Shown: piece by piece, positions 5,716-13,239 of the stretch
How positions within the stretch are numbered: position 1 is the first letter of the stretch
Layout of the letters: every line of letters starts with the position of its first letter
From: Ruminococcus sp.
GTDB taxonomy: Bacteria; Bacillota; Clostridia; Oscillospirales; Ruminococcaceae
Assembly: GCA_017961625.1 (NCBI GenBank)
Contig: JAGCWY010000120.1
Coordinates: 1 to 15,325, forward strand
Length of the DNA: 15,325 bases
Direction of reading: 5' to 3'
Translations under genes and position numbers: made by a program
Notes under the pieces: model-generated
Told to the model about the DNA's origin: nothing
What the model saw: only the letters and a program-made list of their open reading frames with translations
The model's database searches: none

Positions 5716-7410
5716 ATGTTAAGTGAAAGAGATGAACATTTCTATCTGCTTATGGAAAAGCTTGTAAGAGCCATGACGGGAACGGAGCGCTTCGATAAGT
5801 ACGCTATTTTGCGTGCTGTAGGCGAGCTCTGCAAGGAATTTAACGTTTCCAAAGCCGTTTCTGAGTTCTATCAGAGCATTACATTCGAAAAGCAGAACAA
5901 GGGCGAAACAATCATAGGCTATGAAGACGGAAATATGGGCGATGTGATACTGTGCGAGCGCATACATACAAAGTCTATGGCTATAATAAAAGGTACTTTT
6001 GTTATGTCAAAGGACGCTCCTCCTCTTTCAGAAGAAGTGGAGAGCAAGTTACGTCTGATAATAAGAATGCTGCTGAGCTTCATCAGCCGCTACAGACTTG
6101 AAGGAGTAGTCGAGAAGTTCACGTTCTATGATGATACAGGCTACCGTAATGTGCGCTCATTTCTCAGATATCTTGAACAGCTCAACGAGGAGAATGCTCT
6201 CGGCGGTCATACCGCAATATACTACAATCTTCGTCACTATACCCTAATAAACCGCGACATCGGCAGAAGCGCAGGAGACATAGCTATGCGCAACTTCTTT
6301 GAAATGATTGAGAATATCATAAACGGAAGGGGTATTGTTTGCAGAGTCGGCGGAGATAACTTCGTGGCTGCATTTGAAGATCAGCTACTTGATGATATTC
6401 TCACTTTGCTCAAAGGAACCCCTGTAGTATACGATAACCTCAACGGCAAACGTATCATGCTTTCTGGAAGCACCGGGGTTTTCCGCATGCCAGAAGGCTA
6501 TTCCTTCGATACTCCTGGAGATATCATGGACAGGATACTCTCTTCATCTCAGGCTGCAAAGCTCGGCGGCAAGGACAGTGTTGTATTCTTCGATGAGAAC
6601 ATGGAGATCGGTAAAGAAAAGCGTATGCAGGTACAGCAGTTCTTCCCGAACGCTATAGCAAACGAGGAATTCAGGGTCTTCTATCAGCCAAAGATAGATA
6701 TCGTGACTGGCGAGCTCGCGGGCGCAGAGGCTCTCTGTCGCTGGTTCAAAGACGGAAAGATAATACCTCCTCTTGATTTTATCCCGATACTGGAGCAGAA
6801 TACAGATATATGCCAGCTGGATTTCTATATGCTCGACCATGTATGCAAGGATATACGCCGCTGGCTTGACAGCGGACGCAAGGTCGTGCGTATCTCGGTT
6901 AATTTTTCAAGAAAGCACATGATGGACGTTGATCTCCTTGAAAATATCATAAGGATCATCGACAGCAACGACGTTCCTCATGAGTATATCGAGATAGAGC
7001 TCACCGAGACCACGACTGACGTAGAGTTCCGCGACCTTAAGCGCGTAGTAAGCAACCTTCAGCAGAAGGGTATATATACCTCTGTGGATGACTTCGGTAT
7101 GGGTTATTCCTCACTGAATCTGATACGTGATATTCCGTGGAACGTACTTAAGGTGGACAGAAGCTTCCTTCCAGTGGACAATGACAGCTCTGAGAGCACC
7201 CGAAGTGTGATGTTCAGATACGTTGTTGCAATGGCTAAAGATCTCGGCCTTGAATGTGTTGCCGAGGGAGTAGAGACCACTAATCAGGTAAAGGTACTCC
7301 GTGATAACAACTGTGTTTTCGCACAGGGCTTCCTTTTCGATAAGCCGCTTCCACTCGATGAATTCGAGCAAAGAATGGATAAACACTTCTATAAGATAGA
7401 CGCAGAATGA
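5716..7410 (+). CDS. c-di-GMP phosphodiesterase (GAF-like, degenerate GGDEF, EAL)
   Basis: A 564-residue protein predicted to hydrolyse c-di-GMP to pGpG. Residues 1-125 look like a divergent GAF-type sensor. Residues about 130-290 are a GGDEF domain whose motif is GGDNF (212-216), so it probably does not synthesise c-di-GMP but may bind GTP as a regulator. Residues about 305-555 are an EAL domain with all the usual catalytic residues: EAL (338-340), N396 in SVNFS, ELTE (428-431), DDFGMGYSS (458-466), K479 in LKVDR, E517 in AEGVET and Q537 in QGF. It should therefore be active. No membrane segment is seen. GGAGAGA at 5704-5710 supports the start. It is monocistronic between its own promoter and a strong terminator, and is the natural counterpart of the diguanylate cyclase upstream. 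Confidence 0.93.
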   Translation: MLSERDEHFYLLMEKLVRAMTGTERFDKYAILRAVGELCKEFNVSKAVSEFYQSITFEKQNKGETIIGYEDGNMGDVILCERIHTKSMAIIKGTFVMSKDAPPLSEEVESKLRLIIRMLLSFISRYRLEGVVEKFTFYDDTGYRNVRSFLRYLEQLNEENALGGHTAIYYNLRHYTLINRDIGRSAGDIAMRNFFEMIENIINGRGIVCRVGGDNFVAAFEDQLLDDILTLLKGTPVVYDNLNGKRIMLSGSTGVFRMPEGYSFDTPGDIMDRILSSSQAAKLGGKDSVVFFDENMEIGKEKRMQVQQFFPNAIANEEFRVFYQPKIDIVTGELAGAEALCRWFKDGKIIPPLDFIPILEQNTDICQLDFYMLDHVCKDIRRWLDSGRKVVRISVNFSRKHMMDVDLLENIIRIIDSNDVPHEYIEIELTETTTDVEFRDLKRVVSNLQQKGIYTSVDDFGMGYSSLNLIRDIPWNVLKVDRSFLPVDNDSSESTRSVMFRYVVAMAKDLGLECVAEGVETTNQVKVLRDNNCVFAQGFLFDKPLPLDEFEQRMDKHFYKIDAE

Positions 7411-7428
7411 TTTTTAATAGATATAACT

Positions 7429-7456
7429 AAAAGCGGAGCAATGCTCCGCTTTTTTA
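7429..7456 (+). terminator. Terminator of the phosphodiesterase gene
   Basis: GCGGAGC (7433-7439) and GCTCCGC (7443-7449) form a perfect stem with a 3-nt AAT loop. It is flanked by AAAA on the left and T6 on the right, so it is a strong rho-independent terminator. Confidence 0.92.
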
Positions 7457-7517
7457 TTACTCCCCAGCTTCATTGATTACAATCGGATTACAAAATAGTG
7501 TCTATTCTCCGCATTTA

Positions 7518-7546
7518 TTGATATTAACGGAATAATATGCTACAAT
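7518..7546 (+). promoter_or_regulatory. Promoter of the CotH lipoprotein gene
   Basis: TTGATA (7518-7523), a 17-nt spacer and TACAAT (7541-7546) preceded by TGC, an extended -10. Transcription would start near 7553. Confidence 0.75.
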
Positions 7547-7593
7547 GGATTTACATTATTCCGACAAATAACACTTTGTGCGGTTTGGGCAGT

Positions 7594-7607
7594 GGTTAAC
7601 CTTAACC
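7594..7607. repeat. Short inverted repeat in the CotH leader
   Basis: GGTTAACCTTAACC reads as GGTTAA/TTAACC around CC, and also as two tandem TTAACC units. It lies about 40-55 nt downstream of the predicted transcription start. It could be an operator or a small RNA hairpin; nothing further can be said. Confidence 0.45.
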
Positions 7608-7863
7608 TGCTCTCTTACGTAAAATATTAGGATATATAATTAATACATTTTGGCGATTTATTGTGTACACAGCTTCAAAATTGCTTATTACCACAAATCC
7701 AAATTCGGTCAAGGCAAAGATGAGCTTCATAACGGATATTTTGACAGAATCTATATTTGTAGTTTTGAACAATTATGCAAACACCCAGCAGTTCCCGAAC
7801 ACCACAAAAGTTATTTACCAAAATAGTTTTATCCCCTATTATTCAGAATAAGCGAGGTACGAT

Positions 7864-9471
7864 ATGAAAACAGTAAAAAAAATATGCGCTGTTTCAGCCG
7901 CGGCCGTCATGCTCTTCGGCTGTACTGCTCAAAAGAACAGCAATAACTCTTCAACGCCTACGGTATCCTACGAATCTACCCTCACTTCCGCAGATCCGTA
8001 TACTCCCGAGACTGCTCCCTTGCCTGTGCTTTCCATACAGACAAAGAGCACCGATCCCAACGTCATGGATTTCGTCAACGAGCCCATAGCGGAACACGTA
8101 TCAGAGCTGATGAAGCTGTGGACTCCGCCCCCGTTTGATCCTCCCGCTCCCTATTATGAGGACTGCAATCTCACTCTTAAGGGCTCTGACGGTAGTGAGC
8201 TCATGGCCGGCGCAGAGGGTCAGGTAAAAGTACGCGGAAACTGGACTACCATGTACCCCAAAAAGCCGCTGAAAATTAAATTCACCGAGAAACAGAACCT
8301 CCTAGGACTTAACGACGGTGCTGAATTCAAGAACTGGCTTCTCCTTGCAGAATTCAAGGATGGTTCAATGCTCAGAAACAAGGCTGCTCTTTATGCCTCA
8401 CGCCAGCTGCTCGGCGCTGACGGGTTATATGCTGCAGACGCCAAGCTCGTTCAGGTTGAAATAAACGGCGAATATCAGGGCCTCTATCTTCTCACCGAGG
8501 CTCAGCAGGTGTCTGAGGAAAGAGTAAACGTGACCAAGCCGGAAAAGGACTACACCGGTACAGATATAGGCTATTTTCTCGAATTTGACGGTTATTTTCA
8601 CAACGAAGACGAGCTTCATGGCTTCCACCTTGACTACGCCGACAACGCTCCTCTCAAGCCCTTCGACGGAAAGGGCGGCAGTGGAAAAACAATCAAGTGT
8701 CTTGCCAACGCAAAGATTAACCCGGATATGGAAGTCGGAATAACGATAAAAAGCGATATATACTCTCAGGAACAGCACGATTTTATCGAAAAATACATAA
8801 ATAATGTCTACAGGATAATGTACGAAGCCGCCTACAACCATAAAGCCTTCGTATTCGATGAGAACAATGACAATATTTCCGAGAGCAGCGAGCTTACCCC
8901 CCAGCAGGCTGTGGAAAATGTCGTAGACGTTAATTCTCTCGTGGATATGTATATCATCAGCGAGCTTGCCTGCGACGCAGACGTTGCATGGTCGAGTTTC
9001 TACATGGACATAGATTTTAGCCCTGAGCACACCAAAAAGCTCACCTTTGAAGCTCCATGGGATTTCGACTCTTCAATGGGTAATAGACCATACTGCGACA
9101 ATGGTCAGGGCTTCCATGCAGCCAATATCATACCAGACCCGAGTATGGGAATGGATTCTATAAATCCGTGGTTCACTCTGCTAGTTTACGAGGACTGGTA
9201 TCAGGACATGATAAAGGAGAAGTGGACAAAAGCTTACGATAACGGCGTATTCAGCAGAGTTTGCCAAATGGTAGATTCCGACAGCGAGGTACTCTCGGCC
9301 GAATTTGAAAAGAACTATAAGAAATGGAACAATATCATAGACAATGATTACATTGTAGACGAGCTTTCTACAGGAGCAAGGAAATGCAAAAACGCAAAGG
9401 AATGTGCGGTTTATCTCTCAGACTGGCTCAATAAACGAATAGCGTTCCTCAATTCTCAATGGCATAAATAA
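7864..9471 (+). CDS. CotH-kinase family lipoprotein
   Basis: A 535-residue protein of the CotH kinase family, named for the Bacillus spore-coat protein kinase CotH. The N-terminus is a lipoprotein signal with lipobox LFGC (17-20), so it should be lipid-anchored at C20 on the outer face of the membrane, followed by a Ser/Thr/Asn-rich tether. Family features in order: KVRGNW (122-127), MLRNK (169-173), NGEYQGLYLLTE (201-212) and APWDFD, with the conserved Asp pair D400/D402. The likely activity is ATP-dependent phosphorylation of an extracytoplasmic protein, but the substrate and ATP source are unknown. CotH-family proteins are common in cellulosome-forming ruminococci, often with dockerins; none is present here. 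GAGG at 7854-7857 supports the start. A promoter and a terminator bracket it as a single-gene unit. Confidence 0.88.
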   Translation: MKTVKKICAVSAAAVMLFGCTAQKNSNNSSTPTVSYESTLTSADPYTPETAPLPVLSIQTKSTDPNVMDFVNEPIAEHVSELMKLWTPPPFDPPAPYYEDCNLTLKGSDGSELMAGAEGQVKVRGNWTTMYPKKPLKIKFTEKQNLLGLNDGAEFKNWLLLAEFKDGSMLRNKAALYASRQLLGADGLYAADAKLVQVEINGEYQGLYLLTEAQQVSEERVNVTKPEKDYTGTDIGYFLEFDGYFHNEDELHGFHLDYADNAPLKPFDGKGGSGKTIKCLANAKINPDMEVGITIKSDIYSQEQHDFIEKYINNVYRIMYEAAYNHKAFVFDENNDNISESSELTPQQAVENVVDVNSLVDMYIISELACDADVAWSSFYMDIDFSPEHTKKLTFEAPWDFDSSMGNRPYCDNGQGFHAANIIPDPSMGMDSINPWFTLLVYEDWYQDMIKEKWTKAYDNGVFSRVCQMVDSDSEVLSAEFEKNYKKWNNIIDNDYIVDELSTGARKCKNAKECAVYLSDWLNKRIAFLNSQWHK

Positions 9472-9478
9472 ACATAAG

Positions 9479-9522
9479 AAGCCGTAAAGAAGCGTCACAA
9501 CACGCTTCTTTACGGCTTTTTG
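9479..9522. terminator. Bidirectional terminator between cotH-type gene and cpsB
   Basis: A perfect 17-bp stem, AAGCCGTAAAGAAGCGT (9479-9495) with its complement at 9502-9518, has a 6-nt CACAAC loop. It is followed by TTTTGC on the plus strand. It separates convergent genes. The minus-strand tail (CTTATGTTTA) is weaker. Confidence 0.92.
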
Positions 9523-9537
9523 CTTTACTGTTAAGTT

Positions 9538-10206
9538 TTATCCGAAAATATCTTCGACTCCGCTTATGAACTCCGGCTTTGCTTTTTTCTGAAGCACGTC
9601 CCAGTTAGGCTTTCTGCTGCCCATGCTGTGAGCGTCGCTGCCGAAAACGTAAGGATAGCCTTCCTTTATCAGTGACTTTACGAAGCGCTTTTCCTTGAAG
9701 CTCTCAAAGGCTTCGTTATTGAACTGGAATACCGCCTCTGTTTTCAGGACTTCCTCCATTTCGGATCTGCTGTAGTATTCAAGATATCTGTGTATATGTG
9801 CAAGTACGGGCACAAGTCCGTATTCATAAGCTATATCGTTGACCTCCTCGAGCATCCACTTGCTGAATGCAGCATACTCGAACTCAAGGAGTATATATTT
9901 TGTATTAGCTATGCGAAGCTTTTCAATATCCGGAAGCTTGCTTATGCCGTGCTCCACAGCTACCTCAGCTCCGAGAAGGATATCGCCGTTGGAGGAATCC
10001 TCCTTAACAAGCTTGTCATAAGCCTGCTGTCTCTTTTCAAGATAGGCTTTTACGCCTCTCTCCCTGTGAGCATAGAAATGAGGAGTTGCAACAATCCGCT
10101 CAACGCCCTGTTCTCTCATTGTACGTATCATCTTCAGCGACGTCTCAACGCTGTCCGAGCCGTCGTCTATCTTTGGAAGTATATGGCAATGATGATCAGT
10201 CAGCAT
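9538..10206 (-). CDS. cpsB: CpsB/CapC-type PHP tyrosine-protein phosphatase
   Basis: A 222-residue metal-dependent phosphatase of the PHP superfamily (CpsB, Wzb-unrelated, also YwqE/CapC). It removes phosphate from the tyrosine cluster of the partner BY-kinase and so resets polysaccharide export and chain-length control. PHP motifs: DHHCH with H6 and H8, DDGS (14-17), TPH with H43, E81 in GAEV, LAHIHRY with H137 and H139, and GSDAH with D191 and H193. All metal ligands expected for the family are present. The start overlaps the last 11 nt of cpsCD, with AAAGGA just upstream, so the two are coupled. It is cytoplasmic, and its substrate is inferred from the neighbour. Gene order is kinase first, phosphatase second, unlike the cpsB-cpsC-cpsD order of streptococci. 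Confidence 0.92.
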   Translation of the reverse strand: MLTDHHCHILPKIDDGSDSVETSLKMIRTMREQGVERIVATPHFYAHRERGVKAYLEKRQQAYDKLVKEDSSNGDILLGAEVAVEHGISKLPDIEKLRIANTKYILLEFEYAAFSKWMLEEVNDIAYEYGLVPVLAHIHRYLEYYSRSEMEEVLKTEAVFQFNNEAFESFKEKRFVKSLIKEGYPYVFGSDAHSMGSRKPNWDVLQKKAKPEFISGVEDIFG

Positions 10207-11680
10207 TTTCCTTTGCGCCTTTCTTAGTAGTCTGAGCTGACGAACCGTAGCCGTATTCCTTGTACTTTGAATAGTAGGACGAATGGTGCTTCTGAGCCAC
10301 CTCGTTCATAAGGAAGCCGATGAGATTCGTATGTGTGAGCTCCATCTGCTTCATGCAGTTGTCAATCTCGTCGTAGGTAGTCTGACCGTGCTTGAATACG
10401 AGAAGTATGCCGTTTATGGACTCCTTCATTACCATAGCGTCGCTTACCACATTAAGAGGAGGAGTATCAATGATTATATAATCATAAACTATAGCGAACT
10501 GCTCAAGCATAGTCGCAAACTGCTCGGAAGCGAGAAGCTCCGAAGGGTTAGGAGGAGTAGGACCTGAAGGAAGCAGGTCGAGGTTCTTCATAACGTTTTC
10601 CTTGATAGACCTTGAAGGTGTGGACTTCTTGATTATGAGAGTTGAAAGACCCTCTGAGTTCTTCACCTTGAATATCCTGTGCTGAACAGGCTTTCTCATA
10701 TCCGCGTCTATAAGGAGCACCTTGCTGTTGGTCTGAGCGAAGGCTATAGCGATATTTGCAGCCGAGGTCGATTTTCCGTCACCGGGGTTCGGGCTGGAGA
10801 TAGCAACTATCTTCTTGTCCGACGTACCCATTGCGAACATTACGTTGGTACGTATCGACTTGTAGCTCTCTGCAATATTGAATGGTATATTCTGATCTGT
10901 GATGAGGGCTCTGCCGTCAGCCTGAGCTGCCTTTGTTCTGCCCTTGTGCTTCTTGGCTTCGCTGAACTGCTGTATCTCACCCATAATGGCTTTGCCGTAC
11001 TTCTTGCTGACCTTGTCTGTCTCCTTGACGGTATTGTCAAAGAAGTCGATAAGGAATATTATGAGAACGATAATAAGGAACGCAGCCGCAGCGCCGAGCA
11101 CAGTATTCTTCATTATCTTCGGAGAAACAGGATTGGTATAAACCTTTGCCTTGTCGATAGTATTCAGTGAGCCTACACCAACAGCCTGCTGGACATACTT
11201 CGGAGCAACAAGGGTAAGGTAATTGCAGACAGCCGCTGATACCTCGGGATTTCTTGTAACAGACGATACCTTTACCGCCGACGTATCAGTTACGGAGCTG
11301 ATAGTCAGGGTCTTGCTTATAGATGCCGGAGATATCTTTCCGTTGTACATCGAAAAGCACTCTGAAAGTGTCGAGTTGCCGAAATTGCTTTCCAGCAGCT
11401 CTCCGACGGAGTTCATTACCGCGTCGTCCTTCAATACCTCCATATACGTATTAACGAGCTGCTTTGAGTTGGAAATGTTGTTTACATTGCCGCCTGCTCC
11501 CTCTGCAACTCCCTGATAGCTCTGTACATACATGGTGATATGCGATTCGTACATAAGCGGAAGCATAAATTTCGATAAGCCGAAGGCTGAGATACCTCCC
11601 AGTATCACAAACAACAGTATGAGCCATGCCCTGCTCATCAACAGCTTGACGATGTCCTTGATAGTATACGTATTATTCAT
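10196..11680 (-). CDS. Fused chain-length regulator and BY-kinase (CpsC-CpsD/Wzc-like)
   Basis: A 494-residue membrane tyrosine autokinase that controls polymerisation and export of capsule or exopolysaccharide. The Wzz-type part has membrane helices at about 17-39 and 193-213 around an extracellular domain, with the Pro-containing NPVSPK (183-188) before the second helix. The cytoplasmic kinase part has Walker A SPNPGDGKS (296-304), Walker A' LLIDADMRKP (322-331) and Walker B YIIIDTPP (401-408). The C-terminal Tyr cluster (Y469, Y470, Y473, Y476, Y478) is the usual autophosphorylation site. In many Firmicutes the two halves are separate proteins; here they are fused. The nearest Shine-Dalgarno signals are AAAGGA 11 nt before the ATG and GGAG only one base before it, so initiation may be inefficient. 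No glycosyltransferase, flippase or polymerase genes are adjacent. Confidence 0.92.
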   Translation of the reverse strand: MNNTYTIKDIVKLLMSRAWLILLFVILGGISAFGLSKFMLPLMYESHITMYVQSYQGVAEGAGGNVNNISNSKQLVNTYMEVLKDDAVMNSVGELLESNFGNSTLSECFSMYNGKISPASISKTLTISSVTDTSAVKVSSVTRNPEVSAAVCNYLTLVAPKYVQQAVGVGSLNTIDKAKVYTNPVSPKIMKNTVLGAAAAFLIIVLIIFLIDFFDNTVKETDKVSKKYGKAIMGEIQQFSEAKKHKGRTKAAQADGRALITDQNIPFNIAESYKSIRTNVMFAMGTSDKKIVAISSPNPGDGKSTSAANIAIAFAQTNSKVLLIDADMRKPVQHRIFKVKNSEGLSTLIIKKSTPSRSIKENVMKNLDLLPSGPTPPNPSELLASEQFATMLEQFAIVYDYIIIDTPPLNVVSDAMVMKESINGILLVFKHGQTTYDEIDNCMKQMELTHTNLIGFLMNEVAQKHHSSYYSKYKEYGYGSSAQTTKKGAKENAD

Positions 11681-11758
11681 TCTCCATTACATCCTTTACT
11701 CACAGATTTAGTTTAATGAGTTAATAATCTCCAAAAAAGAAAAGTCCATACCTAAATT

Positions 11759-11787
11759 ATTGTATCATATCAAACTGCCAAAGTCAA
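11759..11787 (-). promoter_or_regulatory. Promoter of cpsCD-cpsB
   Basis: Read on the minus strand: TTGACT (11782-11787), a 17-nt spacer, and TACAAT (11759-11764) preceded by TGA (extended -10). Transcription would start near 11752, giving a leader of about 70 nt. Confidence 0.82.
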
Positions 11788-11865
11788 GAAATATTTGGAG
11801 AAATCGCACGATTTGAACATTTAGCATATATATTCACGAATAATTCATTATCCTTTTCACAAATA

Positions 11866-11891
11866 AGAAAAAGAGCGGCTGTGAGCCGCTC
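11866..11891 (-). terminator. Terminator of the DAHP synthase gene
   Basis: On the minus strand GAGCGGCT and AGCCGCTC (11884-11891 and 11873-11880) form an 8-bp GC-rich stem with a 3-nt loop, followed by TTTTTCTT (11872-11865). It lies about 40 nt past the stop codon at 11930. Confidence 0.9.
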
Positions 11892-11929
11892 ATTATTGTC
11901 AAAAAAATACGTCTGTCATATAAAAAATA

Positions 11930-12970
11930 TCATACTCTGTCTGCTATTTCAAGAATCATTTTCTCAGTCTTTTCCCAACCTAGGCAGGGATCGGTTATTG
12001 ACTTTCCGTAGGTATGCTCGTCTATCTTCTGAGCACCGTCCTCAATATAGCTCTCTATCATAAAGCCCTTTACGAGCTTTCGGATATCCTCATTGTATCT
12101 GCGGCTGCTGAGAACCTCCTTGACGATTCTCGGCTGCTCGAAGGGGTGCTTACCGGAATTGCAATGGTTGGTATCTATTATAGCGGCAGGGTTCTCGAAG
12201 CCCTTCTGCACATACAGCTGATGAAGCAGCTCAAGATCCTCGTAATGATAATTCGGCATACACTGACCGTGATTGTTCTCAAATCCTCTGAGTATGGAAT
12301 GTGCAAGAGGGTTGCCGCTGGTGCTTACCTCCCAGCCGCGGTAGAGGAATGTATGTCCCGACTGTGCCGCTTCAATAGAGTTCATAAGCACAGGCATACT
12401 TCCGCTCACGGGATTTTTCATGCCTACAGGGATATTCAGTCCGCTGGCAGTGAGACGGTGCTGCTGGTTCTCAACAGAACGGGCACCCACAGCCACATAG
12501 CCGAGAAGGTCGTTGAGATAACGGTGATTCTCAGGGTAGAGCATCTCGTCCGCGCAGGTAAAGCCGGTCTCCTCGATAGCGCGGAGATGCATTTTGCGTA
12601 TGGCAACTATGCCCTTGTACATATCCGGCTTCTGGTTCGGGTCAGGCTGATGCAGCATACCCTTGTAGCCCTTTCCTGTGGTTCTCGGCTTATTAGTATA
12701 TATCCTCGGAACAATGAGTATCTTGTCCTCGACCTTGTCCTGCACTCCGCGGAGACGGTTGATGTAGTCTATAACGCTTTCCTCGTTGTCCGCAGAGCAG
12801 GGACCGATTATAAGCAGAATCATATCGCTCTTTCCGCCGATAACATCTGCTATCTGTGCGTTCCTTGCTTCTATAACTTTTTTAAGACCTTCCGAAATTG
12901 GGTACTGTCCCTTAACTTCGGCAGGTATCGGTAATTTGCACTTAAAATTCATATTCATAGCTTTTACCAT
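11930..12970 (-). CDS. aroF: Class I DAHP synthase (3-deoxy-7-phosphoheptulonate synthase)
   Basis: A 346-residue enzyme joining phosphoenolpyruvate and erythrose 4-phosphate in the first step of the shikimate pathway, in the cytoplasm. It resembles the AroF/AroG/AroH (type I alpha) family in length and motifs: GPCSA (56-60, metal-binding C58), KPRTTGKGYKG (94-104), GARS (162-165) followed by E167, GMKNPVSG (183-190), DTNHCNSGK with H269, E306 in MIESY, and ITDPCLGW with D327. The symbol is generic, because the feedback-specific isoform cannot be decided here. The start is uncertain. The first ATG (12970) directly abuts GGAG, which is too close, whereas the fifth-residue ATG (12958) lies 12 nt after it and M7 (12952) is also possible. 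I keep the longest form but favour 12958. It is transcribed alone from its own promoter; no other aro or trp genes are adjacent. Confidence 0.94.
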   Translation of the reverse strand: MVKAMNMNFKCKLPIPAEVKGQYPISEGLKKVIEARNAQIADVIGGKSDMILLIIGPCSADNEESVIDYINRLRGVQDKVEDKILIVPRIYTNKPRTTGKGYKGMLHQPDPNQKPDMYKGIVAIRKMHLRAIEETGFTCADEMLYPENHRYLNDLLGYVAVGARSVENQQHRLTASGLNIPVGMKNPVSGSMPVLMNSIEAAQSGHTFLYRGWEVSTSGNPLAHSILRGFENNHGQCMPNYHYEDLELLHQLYVQKGFENPAAIIDTNHCNSGKHPFEQPRIVKEVLSSRRYNEDIRKLVKGFMIESYIEDGAQKIDEHTYGKSITDPCLGWEKTEKMILEIADRV

Positions 12971-13015
12971 CTCCGATCATTATTTTTCTTTCCAGATCGG
13001 CTGCTCTTAAGCAGC
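12971..13015 (-). promoter_or_regulatory. aroF leader hairpins overlapping the ribosome binding site
   Basis: In the minus-strand leader, CCGATC (12995-13000) can pair with GATCGG (12973-12978). The second arm includes the first two bases of the GGAG Shine-Dalgarno (12971-12974). Just upstream, GCTGCT and AGCAGC (13010-13015 and 13000-13005) form another small hairpin that shares base 13000 with the first. This could modulate translation, but the stems are short (6 bp). Confidence 0.4.
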
Positions 13016-13030
13016 ACCAGCATATTAAAT

Positions 13031-13059
13031 ATTATATCACATTCGTTTTCTGAAATCAA
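13031..13059 (-). promoter_or_regulatory. Promoter of the DAHP synthase gene
   Basis: Read on the minus strand: TTGATT (13054-13059), a 17-nt spacer and TATAAT (13031-13036) preceded by TGA (extended -10). Transcription would start near 13024, leaving a leader of about 54-66 nt depending on the start codon. Confidence 0.82.
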
Positions 13060-13066
13060 TATTGAT
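13055..13066. promoter_or_regulatory. Palindrome over the aroF -35 box (candidate operator)
   Basis: ATCAATATTGAT is a perfect 12-bp palindrome that overlaps five of the six -35 bases. A protein bound here would block the promoter. No regulator can be named from the sequence. Confidence 0.45.
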
Positions 13067-13104
13067 ATAGCTCTCATAAGTCAAATACGGCATTTAACAC
13101 AAAA

Positions 13105-13157
13105 AACCGCCTGACAAAATGAAAAGACAGCCGACAATTACCGACTGCCTTTCAGGG
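13105..13157 (-). terminator. Imperfect hairpin with T6 tail, second terminator after the esterase gene
   Basis: On the minus strand CCTGA...GGCAGTCG pairs imperfectly with CGGCTGTC...TCAGG, with two mismatches and a bulge, and is then followed by GCGGTTTTTT (13106-13097). It sits downstream of the stronger hairpin at 13187-13219 and upstream of the aroF promoter. It looks like a backup terminator, but pairing is imperfect. Confidence 0.45.
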
Positions 13158-13186
13158 GATATTAAAATTTGGAGAAATCTTAATAA

Positions 13187-13219
13187 ATGTGCCAATCACA
13201 GATTATGTGATCGGCACAT
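13187..13219 (-). terminator. Terminator of the CE1-dockerin-CE4 gene
   Basis: Positions 13187-13200 pair with 13206-13219 (14 pairs, one mismatch) around a 5-nt loop, 20 nt past the stop codon at 13240. The minus-strand tail is ATTTATTAAGATTT, only moderately T-rich. Confidence 0.7.
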
Positions 13220-13239
13220 ATTTTATAACAAGTAATCGA

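Larger units (their letters stand above)
7411..7863 (+). other. 453-bp intergenic region with long CotH leader
   Basis: It contains the terminator at 7429-7456, a good promoter at 7518-7546, and then about 310 nt of leader before the CotH start. The leader holds the repeat GGTTAACCTTAACC (7594-7607). A GTG-started frame of 62 codons (7663-7851) has no ribosome binding site and no recognisable product, and I do not call it. No known riboswitch motif was recognised. Confidence 0.6.

Noticed and set aside
7663..7851. 62-codon GTG-started frame in the CotH leader
   Set aside because: No ribosome binding site, AT-driven composition and no recognisable motif.
7553..7863. c-di-GMP (GEMM) riboswitch in the CotH leader, suggested by the neighbouring phosphodiesterase gene
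   Set aside because: GGCAAAG and GCAAAC fragments occur, but the ordered GEMM core with its tetraloop and paired helices is not present.
10679..11170. 163-codon open frame antisense to the BY-kinase gene
   Set aside because: The opposite strand has unambiguous Walker motifs and membrane helices; this frame is a by-product of its codon use.
9538..11680. Start of a full capsule biosynthesis operon
   Set aside because: The unit ends at a strong terminator after cpsB and the next genes on both sides are unrelated, so only the regulatory pair is present.
12014..12934. 306-codon open frame antisense to the DAHP synthase gene
   Set aside because: It is a shadow of a clearly conserved enzyme gene, has no start signals and shows no protein family features.
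11793..13179. Shared 13-mer ATTTGGAGAAATC at 11793-11805 and 13167-13179
   Set aside because: A single shared 13-mer in AT-rich intergenic DNA over a 15-kb window is close to chance expectation, and the two contexts (upstream of a promoter, downstream of a terminator) differ.
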